Shown one piece after another: positions 24,798 to 33,294 of a DNA stretch of 64,000 nucleotides (its first letter is position 1; the number at the start of each line of letters is the position of its first letter). Under the pieces are notes generated by a model, which saw nothing but the letters and a program-made list of their open reading frames with translations, was not told the origin of the DNA and ran no database searches. Both the position numbers and the translations under genes were made by a program. Origin of the DNA: Thiogranum sp963752745 (GTDB taxonomy: Bacteria; Pseudomonadota; Gammaproteobacteria; DSM-19610); assembly GCA_963752745.1 (NCBI GenBank), contig CAVWAK010000034.1, positions 1-64,000 on the forward strand, read 5' to 3'.

Positions 24798-25600
24798 ACT
24801 GGTGGGGAAAGCTCCTTGGGGGCACATTTGGTTATTTGCTCGCGGGTCCTCTCGGTGCTCTGATCGGCGCCGCACTCGGGCACAATTTCGACAAGGGCCT
24901 GGGTCGTACACTGCGTGAGCAGTTTGAACCCGGTGCGCAGGAGCGTGTTCAGACAGCATTCTTTACGACGTTATTCTCAATTATGGGGCATCTCGCGAAA
25001 GCGGATGGTCGGGTCACCGAACATGAAATAGAACTGGCGCGCGATGTCATGCAACGCATGAATCTGGGCGAAGACATGCGACGCACGGCGATCAACCTGT
25101 TTAATCAGGGTAAGCAGCCAGAGTTCTCACTGGACACCGTGTTGCGGCAGTTTAGGTCCGAGTGTCATCGCCGCCGCAACCTGATGCAGATGTTCGTCGA
25201 GATCCTGATGCATGCGGCCTATGCTGATGGCAATGTGCATCCTGCTGAACACGCCGTTCTGGAGCAGGTGCGGATAGGGCTGGGATTCAGTCGCCAGGAG
25301 TTTAATCACATTGAAGCGCTGGTGCGCAATGCGCAGCACTTTGGCGGCGGCGGTTTCAATGAAGGCGCATCAGTGTCGCCACAGGCCGCGCTACGCGAGG
25401 CGTATGAAATACTCGGTGTAGAAGAAGGGGCATCCGATGCCGATATCAAAAAAGCATACCGGCGACTGATGAATCAGCACCATCCGGATAAGCTGGTAGC
25501 CAAGGGTTTGCCTGAGGAAATGCTGAAAATAGCCACCGAGAAGACCCAGGAAATCAAGCAGGCTTACGAACTGATTAAAAGTAGGCGCGCAAACGGGTAG
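24794..25600 (+). CDS. djlA: Co-chaperone DjlA (membrane J-domain protein)
   Basis: A 268-residue DnaJ-like protein. The N-terminus MNWWGKLLGGTFGYLLAGPLGALIGAALGHNFDKG is one glycine-rich membrane segment; residues about 50-180 are a TerB-like domain; residues about 202-268 are a J domain with HPD at HHPDK. DjlA stimulates DnaK and is linked to envelope stress and capsule regulation in enterobacteria. The start is TTG 24794, sharing bases with the preceding stop; the family start agrees with this position. A probable terminator follows. Confidence 0.9.
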   Translation: MNWWGKLLGGTFGYLLAGPLGALIGAALGHNFDKGLGRTLREQFEPGAQERVQTAFFTTLFSIMGHLAKADGRVTEHEIELARDVMQRMNLGEDMRRTAINLFNQGKQPEFSLDTVLRQFRSECHRRRNLMQMFVEILMHAAYADGNVHPAEHAVLEQVRIGLGFSRQEFNHIEALVRNAQHFGGGGFNEGASVSPQAALREAYEILGVEEGASDADIKKAYRRLMNQHHPDKLVAKGLPEEMLKIATEKTQEIKQAYELIKSRRANG

Positions 25601-25640
25601 GCTAAGGTTAACTGCAGCCTTACCCGGGGGTTTTATCTTT
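25595..25640 (+). terminator. Probable terminator of djlA
   Basis: GGGTA-GGCT at 25595-25603 pairs with AGCC-TTACCC at 25616-25625 with a bulge, and the run GGTTTTATCTTTT follows. The stem begins inside the last codons of djlA. Confidence 0.55.
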
Positions 25641-25694
25641 TCAGTTTGTTGCTGGAGTCGGTCTGGCTATCTAAAGGTCCTGTAGTTTCCGGAA

Positions 25695-26162
25695 TCAGAA
25701 AACGTAGCGGCCGCCTGCGGCGATAGTAACAACCAGCAAGCCCAGCCCCAGGTTGATGCCAACCATGCTCCTGATCTGGTTCAACTGTTTACCGGCCTCG
25801 GGCCACTGTTCGGTAATCACTGCCTCTTTAAACCGTTTGAACGGCGCAAAGAACAGGTGCATATAGATGAGAATCATCACCCAGCCGAGTCCTTGCATAA
25901 TGTGGATGTGCAGGCCGGCCGAGCCCATGCCGCCGTACAGTTTGAAGATCAGCCAGTAGCCGGTCAGTGGCAGTAATAGTACGAACAGCCAGACCCATGG
26001 GAAGAAACGACTGAATACACCCGCCCACTGCTTAAGGCGTGCCGGTGGCTCGAGCTGTGCAGCGGCGACAGGACGCAGGACCTGGTGAGCGAAGAACATG
26101 CCACCAACCCAAAGGACAGCGGATATTACATGAAGCGTGATAGCCAGAGCGTTCAGGTTCAT
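25695..26162 (-). CDS. CopD-like integral membrane protein
   Basis: A 155-residue hydrophobic protein with four membrane segments. The start MNLNALAITLHVISAVLWVGGMFFAHQVLRP has the paired His and WVGG pattern of the CopD/DUF2269-like membrane family, some members of which bind heme. LHIHIMQGLGWVM adds further conserved His. ATG 26162 follows GGAAAG and starts two bases after the stop of the upstream hydrolase, so the two genes are co-transcribed. Function is not established; the His pattern suggests metal or heme binding. Confidence 0.7.
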   Translation of the reverse strand: MNLNALAITLHVISAVLWVGGMFFAHQVLRPVAAAQLEPPARLKQWAGVFSRFFPWVWLFVLLLPLTGYWLIFKLYGGMGSAGLHIHIMQGLGWVMILIYMHLFFAPFKRFKEAVITEQWPEAGKQLNQIRSMVGINLGLGLLVVTIAAGGRYVF

Positions 26163-26164
26163 AT

Positions 26165-26989
26165 TCACTTTCCGTTGGGTTTTTCGTAATGGCTTTTCAG
26201 CCAGCCGTAAATGCGGCGCACCAGGTCATCTTCCACGCCGACAAAGAAATGGTCACCACCTTCGATGGGGATCTGACGGTAGTCAGCATTTTGTGCTTTG
26301 CGTGCCGCGGCCTTTCCGCGTTCACTGCGGGTCGCAAGCACGTTTTCCAGGTCCCGGCTGCCGTAAATATCCAGCACCGGTAGTTTGATGTTCTCCAGTG
26401 CCAGGGCACCGTTCATTTTGGGGTCGATTTCAATGACGCCCATGCTGATGAGAATCAGTCCCTTGACACCAGCCTTTGGATTGTCAGCGACAAAACGTGC
26501 TGCCATCGATGCGCCCAGACTATGGGCAATGACGACAATGGTTTTATTGCCCTGCTCGCGAAGGTAGCTGACAGCTGCATTCATTCGTGGTGCTATCTCA
26601 TCAAATAGCGGTAGATATTCTTTCACGGCGGCATCGTTGGCCAGTATTGGCATCTGGATGGAAAGCGTTGACCAGCCGTGTTCCGGTAACTCGCTGCGCA
26701 GCGGGTAGATCACCTCAGGCCAGTCGGGATGCACGCCCACGCCGTGCACGATGATCGCTGCGCGGTCAGCGGAGCCATTGCTGGCGGCGGTAAAAATACC
26801 CAGGAAGGGTGTATCACCGGCTTTCAATTCGACAGGGTCGCCAACGAGCAGGCTGTCGACAATTTGTTCGGACCAGCGTTTTTCCTTGGCCAGGTCCGAA
26901 GCTAGTGCCGGCATTTGCCAAAAAGACATAATAACTATAAAATACAATAACTTGTTAGTATGCAGGGTATACCTTTTCAGAGCTGTCAT
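26165..26989 (-). CDS. Exported alpha/beta hydrolase, DUF3530-like
   Basis: A 274-residue protein with a signal peptide (MTALKRYTLHTNKLLYFIVI then MPALAS). The mature part is an alpha/beta hydrolase: IIVHGVGVHPDWPEVIYPLR near the start, nucleophile elbow AHSLGAS, and later LDIYGSRDLENV and GGDHFFVG carrying the Asp and His. The pattern fits the DUF3530 group of proteobacteria. The start at ATG 26989 follows AGAGGAG. The downstream membrane gene starts two bases beyond the stop. The substrate is unknown; a periplasmic ester or amide is a fair guess only. Confidence 0.75.
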   Translation of the reverse strand: MTALKRYTLHTNKLLYFIVIMSFWQMPALASDLAKEKRWSEQIVDSLLVGDPVELKAGDTPFLGIFTAASNGSADRAAIIVHGVGVHPDWPEVIYPLRSELPEHGWSTLSIQMPILANDAAVKEYLPLFDEIAPRMNAAVSYLREQGNKTIVVIAHSLGASMAARFVADNPKAGVKGLILISMGVIEIDPKMNGALALENIKLPVLDIYGSRDLENVLATRSERGKAAARKAQNADYRQIPIEGGDHFFVGVEDDLVRRIYGWLKSHYEKPNGK

Positions 26990-27111
26990 CGCGTCTCCTC
27001 TGTGTGCCATATATATATCCATTTGCGCAGGCTGAAATCCGCTCCCGCTTCCGGTAAAGTGCGCGGTCTTGATTTTTCGCCAGCCCGATACACCTTGAAG
27101 AGGTTTGGATT

Positions 27112-27798
27112 ATGCCAGATTACAAGATTGCACCGTCTATTCTGTCAGCTGACTTTGCCCGTCTGGGTGAGGAAGTCGACAATGTTCTCAAATCCGGTGC
27201 TGATATTGTCCACTTTGATGTTATGGACAACCACTATGTTCCTAACCTGACCATCGGACCGCTGGTGTGTGATGCTCTGCGGAAACATGGTGTTACCGCA
27301 GAAATCGATGTCCACCTGATGGTCAAGCCGGTCGATCGTATTATCCCCGATTTTGCCAAGGCCGGTGCCAGCTACATCACCTTCCATCCGGAAGGTAGCG
27401 AGCATATCGACCGAAGCCTGCAGCTGATCAAGAACGAAGGTTGCAAGGCAGGGCTGGTGTTTAATCCGGCTACGTCCCTGGACTACCTGACCTATGTACT
27501 CGACAAGGTTGATATGGTGCTGCTGATGTCGGTGAACCCCGGTTTTGGTGGGCAAAGCTTCATTCCTGCAACCCTGGACAAGCTTAAAGAAGCGCGCAAA
27601 ATCATTGATGCTTCCGGTCGCGATATTCGTCTGGAAATTGATGGTGGTGTGAAAGTCGATAACATCCGCGAAATTGCCGCTGCTGGTGCTGACACCTTCG
27701 TGGCAGGGTCAGCGATATTTGGTGCCGTTAGCGAAAGTGATCCTAACGATTACGATACTGTCGTCAAAGCCATGCGCGACGAACTGGCCAAGGCCTGA
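27112..27798 (+). CDS. rpe: Ribulose-phosphate 3-epimerase
   Basis: A 228-residue TIM-barrel enzyme interconverting ribulose-5-phosphate and xylulose-5-phosphate in the pentose-phosphate and Calvin cycles. Signatures: APSILSADFARLGEEV at the N-terminus, HFDVMDNHYVPNLTIGP, HLMVKP, MSVNPGFGGQ and EIDGGV, carrying the conserved metal and catalytic His and Asp residues. The length is standard. GAAGAGG precedes ATG 27112. gph follows after 38 bases and then trpE, the same order as in Pseudomonas. Confidence 0.97.
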   Translation: MPDYKIAPSILSADFARLGEEVDNVLKSGADIVHFDVMDNHYVPNLTIGPLVCDALRKHGVTAEIDVHLMVKPVDRIIPDFAKAGASYITFHPEGSEHIDRSLQLIKNEGCKAGLVFNPATSLDYLTYVLDKVDMVLLMSVNPGFGGQSFIPATLDKLKEARKIIDASGRDIRLEIDGGVKVDNIREIAAAGADTFVAGSAIFGAVSESDPNDYDTVVKAMRDELAKA

Positions 27799-27836
27799 CA
27801 ACGCCAGACCAGGCAGATTACTACAGATTACAAACT

Positions 27837-28517
27837 ATGTTGCCCGCAAAACCGGAAATGATCCTGATTGATGTCGACGGCACGCTGGTTGACAGTGTGC
27901 CGGATCTGGCATTTTGTGTAGATGAAATGATGCAGCAGCTCGGTCGCGAACCCTGGGGTGAAACCCGGGTGCGGGACTGGGTGGGTAATGGTGTCGAACG
28001 GCTGGTGCGTCGCGCGCTGATCGGCAAGCTCGATGGTGAGCCGGCGGACGACGAGTTTGAAAAGGCATACCCGATATTCCTCGATCTCTACGCTGACAAT
28101 ACCTCCAAGCGTTCGCTGCTATACCCGGGTGTGCGTGAGGGGCTGGATTACCTGAAGGCCGCTGGTTATGCGCTGGGCTGTGTTACTAACAAAGCGGCGC
28201 AGTTTACCATTCCATTGCTAAAAGACCTTGGCGTGTATGATGACTTCAGCATTGTTGTCAGTGGCGACACGCTTGAACACAAGAAACCGCATCCTGCACC
28301 ATTGCTGCATGCTGCCGAATTCTTTAAGGTGGATCCTGCAAATGCTCTAATGGTGGGAGACTCTATTAGCGATGTGAAAGCCGCGCGCGCCGCCGGCTTC
28401 AGTATCGCATGTGTGCCTTATGGTTATAATCATGGCGAGGATATTCGTGTGGCCAAGCCAGACCTGGTGATTGAAAGCATCGCCGCACTGAGAAACGAGC
28501 TCGAACAGGCAGCATGA
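27837..28517 (+). CDS. gph: Phosphoglycolate phosphatase
   Basis: A 226-residue HAD-family phosphatase that removes phosphate from 2-phosphoglycolate, made during DNA repair and by Rubisco oxygenation. HAD motif I is MILIDVDGTLVDSVPDL, motif II is VVSGDT after VTNK, motif III is the K of EHKKPHP, and motif IV is MVGDSISD. In an autotroph it would salvage the oxygenase product; autotrophy here is an inference from the cbbQ-like gene and the pathway context. Its stop overlaps the ATG of the Trp leader peptide. Confidence 0.95.
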   Translation: MLPAKPEMILIDVDGTLVDSVPDLAFCVDEMMQQLGREPWGETRVRDWVGNGVERLVRRALIGKLDGEPADDEFEKAYPIFLDLYADNTSKRSLLYPGVREGLDYLKAAGYALGCVTNKAAQFTIPLLKDLGVYDDFSIVVSGDTLEHKKPHPAPLLHAAEFFKVDPANALMVGDSISDVKAARAAGFSIACVPYGYNHGEDIRVAKPDLVIESIAALRNELEQAA

Positions 28518-28570
28518 TGTTTATCGTTGAGATCAAAGAGCACAGCTATAACGGGCGATGGTGGCGCTGA
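28514..28570 (+). CDS. trpL: Tryptophan leader peptide TrpL
   Basis: An 18-residue frame, MMFIVEIKEHSYNGRWWR, starts in the ATGA that also holds the gph stop and ends at TGA 28570, 52 bases before trpE. Tandem Trp codons (TGG TGG) near its end are the hallmark of a leader peptide that senses charged tRNA-Trp. No separate ribosome site is strong, so coupling to gph translation is likely. The short length and the location make chance unlikely. Confidence 0.75.
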   Translation: MMFIVEIKEHSYNGRWWR

Positions 28571-28625
28571 TTCGCACCTGCTCATGTATTTGTGTATTTA
28601 GACAGTCTCAACGGTGAGGACCATG
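28571..28625 (+). promoter_or_regulatory. trpE leader with hairpin over the ribosome site
   Basis: After the leader peptide stop no U-tailed terminator is visible. Instead GTCTCA at 28605-28610 can pair with TGAGGAC at 28615-28621, with one bulge, hiding the GGTGAGG ribosome site of trpE. This suggests control of trpE translation by ribosome stalling on the Trp codons. The alternative pairing GGTGGCG with CGCACC at 28560-28579 overlaps the stalling site. Confidence 0.5.
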
Positions 28626-30110
28626 ACACCTGAACAATTTCAGCAACTGGCCAGCGAGGGCTACAACCGGATCCCGGTGACCCGCGAAGTACTGGCCGAT
28701 CTCGATACCCCGCTAAGTACCTATGTGAAACTGGCCAGCGGGCCATACTCCTATCTGTTCGAGTCCGTCCAGGGCGGTGAAAAGTGGGGGCGTTACTCGA
28801 TCATTGGTTTGCCTTGCCAGCAAGTCGTGCGTATCTATGGCGAGTCGATTGAAATCTGGAAAGACGGTGAGTGTCACGAGACACTGACCAGTAGCGACCC
28901 GCTGCAATGGCTGGAAGACTTTCAGAAGCAGTTCCGTGTACCCGAGATCGATGGAATGCCTCGCTTTGGCGGTGGACTGGTCGGTTATTTCGGTTATGAC
29001 GCGGTGCGCTATATTGAAAGCCGTCTGCGGGGTGTTGAAAAACCTGACCCGTTGCAGACACCGGATATCCTGTTGATGGTGTCCGAGGAAGTTATTGTGT
29101 TTGATAATCTCGGCGGCAAGCTGCTAATGGTAGTTCATGTCGATGCGAGCCAGGCTAATGCCTGGGAGGCCGGTCAGTCCCGGCTCGGCCAGCTGCTCGA
29201 TCAAATACGCCGCCCGGTACGTATTCCCGGGGCTCTGAAAGAGCCGGATAAAATCAGCGAAAAAGATTTTGTTTCAGGCTTTACCGAGGATGGCTTCAAG
29301 GCAGCCGTCAAGCGAATCAAGGAATATATTGTTGATGGTGATGCCATGCAGGTGGTGTTATCCCAGCGCCTTTCAGTGCCTTACAAGGCGCCGCCACTGG
29401 ATCTTTATCGCGCGCTGCGCAGCCTCAATCCCTCGCCTTACATGTTCTATCTGGATCTGGATGATTTTCATATTGTCGGGTCTTCACCGGAGATCCTGGT
29501 GCGTCTTGAAGACGATATTGTTACTGTCCGCCCTATCGCGGGAACGCGGCCGCGTGGCGCGGACGAAGCCGAAGATCTCGAGTTGGAAGCTGATCTGCTG
29601 GACGATCCCAAAGAGCTCGCAGAGCATCTCATGCTAATCGACCTCGGGCGTAATGATGCAGGTCGGGTCAGCAAAACTGGTACTGTCGAGCTCACCGAGA
29701 AAATGCTGATAGAGCGTTACTCGCACGTCATGCACATTGTTTCCAATGTTGTCGGCCAGATTAAAGAAGGTATGTCGGCTATTGATGTGCTGCGTGCGAC
29801 GTTTCCTGCAGGTACGGTCAGCGGGGCGCCGAAAATTCGCGCTATGGAGATCATCGACGAGCTCGAGCCGGTCAAGCGTGGTGTTTATGCCGGCGCTGTA
29901 GGTTATCTGTCCTGGAACGGTAACATGGATACCGCTATCGCAATCCGGACGGCGGTTATCAAAGATGACACGCTGACGATTCAGGCTGGTGCCGGGATTG
30001 TCGCTGACTCCGTGCCGGAGAATGAATGGGCGGAGACCATGAACAAGGGGCGTGCGATTTTCCGCGCGGTGTCACTGGCAGTGGCTGGCCTGGATGGGGC
30101 TCACCAGTGA
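28623..30110 (+). CDS. trpE: Anthranilate synthase component I
   Basis: A 495-residue chorismate-using enzyme that makes anthranilate, the first step of tryptophan synthesis. N-terminal feedback site region: YVKLASGPYSYLFESVQGGE with the LLES-like inhibitor-binding segment. Catalytic core: RPIAGTRPRGADEAEDLELE, LMLIDLGRNDAGRVSKTG, YSHVMHIVSNVVG, ATFPAGTVSGAPKIRAMEII and the C-terminal AGAGIVADSVPENEW. ATG 28623 is preferred over GTG 28614; the ribosome site GGTGAGG lies directly before it. trpG follows after ten bases and completes the two-subunit enzyme. Confidence 0.97.
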   Translation: MTPEQFQQLASEGYNRIPVTREVLADLDTPLSTYVKLASGPYSYLFESVQGGEKWGRYSIIGLPCQQVVRIYGESIEIWKDGECHETLTSSDPLQWLEDFQKQFRVPEIDGMPRFGGGLVGYFGYDAVRYIESRLRGVEKPDPLQTPDILLMVSEEVIVFDNLGGKLLMVVHVDASQANAWEAGQSRLGQLLDQIRRPVRIPGALKEPDKISEKDFVSGFTEDGFKAAVKRIKEYIVDGDAMQVVLSQRLSVPYKAPPLDLYRALRSLNPSPYMFYLDLDDFHIVGSSPEILVRLEDDIVTVRPIAGTRPRGADEAEDLELEADLLDDPKELAEHLMLIDLGRNDAGRVSKTGTVELTEKMLIERYSHVMHIVSNVVGQIKEGMSAIDVLRATFPAGTVSGAPKIRAMEIIDELEPVKRGVYAGAVGYLSWNGNMDTAIAIRTAVIKDDTLTIQAGAGIVADSVPENEWAETMNKGRAIFRAVSLAVAGLDGAHQ

Positions 30111-30120
30111 GGGCGGAACT

Positions 30121-30699
30121 ATGCTGTTAATGATCGATAATTACGATTCCTTCACTTACAACCTGGTGCAGTATCTTGGTGAGCTGGGTGCCGATGTGCG
30201 CGTATACAGGAATGACCAGATCAGCGTGGCCGATATCGAGAAGCTGGCGCCTGAGAAGCTGGTGATCTCGCCTGGTCCCTGTACTCCTAACGAGGCGGGT
30301 ATTTCGGTAGAAGTAATCAAAACATTTGCCGGGCGCATTCCGCTGCTCGGAGTATGTCTCGGGCATCAGAGTATAGGGCAGGCATTTGGTGGCAAAATTG
30401 TCCATGCCAGCGAAATCATGCACGGCAAGACATCCATGATTCATCATAAGGATATTGGTGTTTTCAAAGGGCTGAGCAATCCGCTGGAAGCGACGCGCTA
30501 CCATTCTTTGGTCATTGAGAAAGACAGCCTGCCGGACTGCCTGGAAGTGACGGCCTGGACCGGCGATGCCGATGGCAGGATCGACGAAATAATGGGTGTG
30601 CGGCACAAGGAACTGGCGGTTGAAGGTGTTCAGTTTCACCCGGAGTCGATTCTTACCGAGCACGGCCACGACATGCTGAAAAACTTTCTGGAGGGTTAA
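30121..30699 (+). CDS. trpG: Anthranilate synthase component II (glutamine amidotransferase)
   Basis: A 192-residue class I amidotransferase supplying ammonia to TrpE. MLLMIDNYDSFTYNLVQYLGELG is the family start, GVCLGHQSIGQAFGG holds the nucleophile Cys, and VQFHPESILTEHG holds the His and Glu of the triad. The frame is open further upstream inside trpE, but ATG 30121 matches the family and follows GGGCGGA. It could also serve aminodeoxychorismate synthase (PabA), as such proteins often do. trpD follows after three bases. Confidence 0.95.
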   Translation: MLLMIDNYDSFTYNLVQYLGELGADVRVYRNDQISVADIEKLAPEKLVISPGPCTPNEAGISVEVIKTFAGRIPLLGVCLGHQSIGQAFGGKIVHASEIMHGKTSMIHHKDIGVFKGLSNPLEATRYHSLVIEKDSLPDCLEVTAWTGDADGRIDEIMGVRHKELAVEGVQFHPESILTEHGHDMLKNFLEG

Positions 30700-30702
30700 T
30701 CC

Positions 30703-31719
30703 GTGGATATGCAAGCCGCCATCCGCAGCGTCACTGAGCGCCGCGATCTTTCTGAAGAGGACATGATCGAGGTCATGCGTCTCATTATGACAGGCGAGGC
30801 CACACCTGCGCAGATCGGTGGTTTTTTGATAGGTCTGCGGATGAAAGGTGAAACTGTCGATGAGATTACCGCGGCAGCCCGTGTCATGCGTGAGCTTGCT
30901 ACTCAGGTGCCTGTTAGCGGAGAGCACCTTGTAGACACTTGTGGTACCGGCGGTGATGGTGCTTCGACTTTCAATATTTCCACGGCCAGCGCTATTGTCT
31001 CTGCGGCTGCAGGGGCGCGTGTGGCCAAGCATGGTAATCGCTCGGTATCTTCAAGTTGCGGTAGCGCAGATGTGTTGGAAGCGGCCGGTGTCAACCTGGA
31101 CCTGGGTGCGGAGCAGGTGGCCAGGTGTGTTGATGAGATAGGTGTCGGATTTCTGTTTGCGCCCAAACATCACAGCGCTATGAAGCACGCCATTGGGCCA
31201 CGCAAGGAAATGGGTGTGCGCACTTTGTTCAATCTTCTGGGCCCCTTGACGAATCCTGCCAGCGCACCTAATCAGGTGCTGGGAGTTTTCAGTGCCGACT
31301 GGTTGGAGCCGCTGGCGCAGGTACTGGGCAAGCTTGGCAGTCGACATGTGTTGGTGGTGCATGCTGATGATGGGCTCGACGAAATCAGTATTGGTGGCTC
31401 GACGCAGATAGCGGAACTTGAAGACGGTGAGGTCAGCACTTACCGCGTATCGCCCGAGCAGTTCGGAATGTCGGTTGGCAAGATCAAGGATTTGGCCGTG
31501 CCGGATGCGGCGGCAAGTCTGGCAATGATCAATGCGGTTTTCGACGGCGCTGAGGGCGCGGCGCGGGATATTGTTTTGCTGAACGCCGGTGCGGCCATCT
31601 ATGTATCTGGTGTGGCCAGTAGTTTGAAAAACGGTATTGAGCTGGCGCGCCAGACTGTAGCATCGGGTGCTGCAAAGCAGAAGTTTAAACAACTCATTGA
31701 AACGAGCACGCATTGCTGA
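30703..31719 (+). CDS. trpD: Anthranilate phosphoribosyltransferase
   Basis: A 338-residue enzyme that joins anthranilate to PRPP. The PRPP-binding loop is VDTCGTGGDGASTFNIST near residue 80, followed by VAKHGNRSVSSSCGSADVLE and the acidic metal-binding sites. HADDGLDEIS marks the C-terminal half. GTG 30703 lies seven bases after GGAGGG; ATG 30709 is the alternative. The stop overlaps trpC (TGATG), so the genes are translationally coupled in a trpGDC block. Confidence 0.96.
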   Translation: MDMQAAIRSVTERRDLSEEDMIEVMRLIMTGEATPAQIGGFLIGLRMKGETVDEITAAARVMRELATQVPVSGEHLVDTCGTGGDGASTFNISTASAIVSAAAGARVAKHGNRSVSSSCGSADVLEAAGVNLDLGAEQVARCVDEIGVGFLFAPKHHSAMKHAIGPRKEMGVRTLFNLLGPLTNPASAPNQVLGVFSADWLEPLAQVLGKLGSRHVLVVHADDGLDEISIGGSTQIAELEDGEVSTYRVSPEQFGMSVGKIKDLAVPDAAASLAMINAVFDGAEGAARDIVLLNAGAAIYVSGVASSLKNGIELARQTVASGAAKQKFKQLIETSTHC

Positions 31720-32516
31720 TGGCGGATACACCCGATATTTTGAGAAGGATTCTTGCCCGCAAAGCCGAGGAAGTGGCCGAACATGAAGCAGGTGTACCGT
31801 TGGCGGAAATCCAGGCGCGAGCTGATGGAGCTGATGCGCCGCGCGGATTCCTGAGGGCGCTGCAGGGCCGTGTGAAGTCCGGGGATGCTGCGGTGATCGC
31901 CGAAATCAAGAAGGCGTCGCCCAGCAAAGGTGTATTGCGTGACCCCTTCGACCCGCCGGCAATAGCTGCCAGTTACGAGCAGGGCGGTGCCACTTGCCTG
32001 TCGGTATTGACCGACATAGATTTTTTTCAGGGCTCTGATGCCTACCTTCAACAGGCGCGTGCGGCCTGCTCATTGCCTGTGTTACGCAAGGATTTCGTTA
32101 CCGATCCTTATCAGGTCTACGAGGCTCGGGCATTGGGGGCTGACTGTATCCTGCTGATTGTTGCCGCACTTGAAGATGCTTTATTGAAGGATTTGTTGGT
32201 GCTTGCGGATGAGCTCCAGTTGGACGCTCTTGTCGAAGTCCATGACGCTGATGAGATGGCGCGTGCTCTGGCAACGTCGGCTCCCCTGATCGGTGTGAAT
32301 AACCGGGATCTGCGAACTTTCGAGACCTCCCTGGAAACGACCTTCGAGCTGATGACTGATTTTCCGGACGACCGTCTGCTGGTGACCGAGAGCGGCATCC
32401 ATACCGCGAACGATGTGAGTCTGATGAGGGAGCGAGGCGTGCACACCTTCCTGGTGGGCGAAGCCTTCATGAGGGCCGAACAGCCCGGGGAAAAGCTGTC
32501 CGAGTTGTTTGCCTAG
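31719..32516 (+). CDS. trpC: Indole-3-glycerol-phosphate synthase
   Basis: A 265-residue TIM-barrel enzyme that closes the indole ring. Family marks: ILRRILARKAEEVAE, VIAEIKKASPSKG with catalytic Glu and Lys, ASYEQGGATCLSVLTD, PVLRKDFVTDPYQVYEARALGAD, GVNNRDLRTF and VTESGIHTANDV. No TrpF fusion is attached, and trpF, trpA and trpB are absent from the window. ATG 31719 overlaps the trpD stop. The 3' end overlaps the convergent crp-like gene by four bases. Confidence 0.96.
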   Translation: MADTPDILRRILARKAEEVAEHEAGVPLAEIQARADGADAPRGFLRALQGRVKSGDAAVIAEIKKASPSKGVLRDPFDPPAIAASYEQGGATCLSVLTDIDFFQGSDAYLQQARAACSLPVLRKDFVTDPYQVYEARALGADCILLIVAALEDALLKDLLVLADELQLDALVEVHDADEMARALATSAPLIGVNNRDLRTFETSLETTFELMTDFPDDRLLVTESGIHTANDVSLMRERGVHTFLVGEAFMRAEQPGEKLSELFA

Positions 32517-33163
32517 CGGGCGCCGAAAACCACCATGGTCTTGCCCCTGGCGGTGATCAGTCCCTGTTCTTCCAGAGACTTCAGTACGCGGCCAACCATT
32601 TCACGTGAGCAGCCGACAATTCGGCCGATTTCCTGACGGGTGATCTTGATCTGCATACCATCCGGGTGGGTCATGGCATCAGGCTGTTTGCAGAGATCCA
32701 GCAGGGCACGGGCAACACGGCCGGTGACATCCAGAAAGGCCAGGTCACTGACTTTGCGGCTGGTATTGCGCAGACGGGTGGCCATCTGACCGGCTAGCGC
32801 AAACAGAATATCGGTATCTTCCGCGGCCAGCTGCCGGTAGCGGCTATAGCTTATTTCCGCCAGTTCACACTGGCTCTTGGTCCGGATCCAGGCGCTGCGG
32901 TTGCTTTCTTCACCAAACAGGCCCATTTCGCCGAAAAAATCGCCGGGGTTCAGGTAGGCGAGTACGATTTCGTGACCGTCCTCATCTTCGATCAGTACGG
33001 TCACCGAGCCCTCGACAATATAGTAGAGGACGTCCGAGTGATCACCGGCGTAGATAATCACGCTCTTGGCCGGGTAACGCCGGCGGTGGCAGTGTTCCAG
33101 GAATTTGTCGATGGACGACGCGCTTTCTGTTGGCGCTGGTGCGGGTATTGTATTTGGCATCAT
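32513..33163 (-). CDS. cAMP receptor protein, Crp/Vfr family
   Basis: A 216-residue transcription regulator. The N-terminal cyclic-nucleotide domain carries the cAMP-binding motif DFFGEMGLFGEE and SNRSAWIRTKSQCELAEISY, matching E. coli CRP and P. aeruginosa Vfr, including the Arg-Ser pair that contacts the phosphate. The C-terminal winged helix reads ITRQEIGRIVGCSREMVGRVLKSLEEQG. The order trpGDC-crp-osmC-speD matches Pseudomonas, supporting a Vfr-like protein. A perfect TGTGA-N6-TCACA site lies upstream, so autoregulation is likely. ATG ATG at 33158-33163 gives two close starts; TTG 33166 is rejected. Confidence 0.93.
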   Translation of the reverse strand: MMPNTIPAPAPTESASSIDKFLEHCHRRRYPAKSVIIYAGDHSDVLYYIVEGSVTVLIEDEDGHEIVLAYLNPGDFFGEMGLFGEESNRSAWIRTKSQCELAEISYSRYRQLAAEDTDILFALAGQMATRLRNTSRKVSDLAFLDVTGRVARALLDLCKQPDAMTHPDGMQIKITRQEIGRIVGCSREMVGRVLKSLEEQGLITARGKTMVVFGAR

Positions 33164-33253
33164 CAATCTGTACCTTCGCGGGCCCTTGTCCTAGTAATAG
33201 CGTTTACTTCACGGGTTTCATTAGTGTATGCAAGCCACGGGCCATGCTATTTG

Positions 33254-33269
33254 TGTGACGTAATTCACA
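33254..33269. promoter_or_regulatory. CRP/Vfr operator
   Basis: TGTGACGTAATTCACA is a perfect TGTGA-N6-TCACA palindrome, the consensus for CRP and Vfr. It lies 91 bases before the crp-like start and 25 bases before osmC, between the divergent genes. Close to osmC it would more likely repress; for crp it could activate or repress. Confidence 0.85.
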
Positions 33270-33294
33270 AACCTCGAAAGAACAGGAGTGAGCT

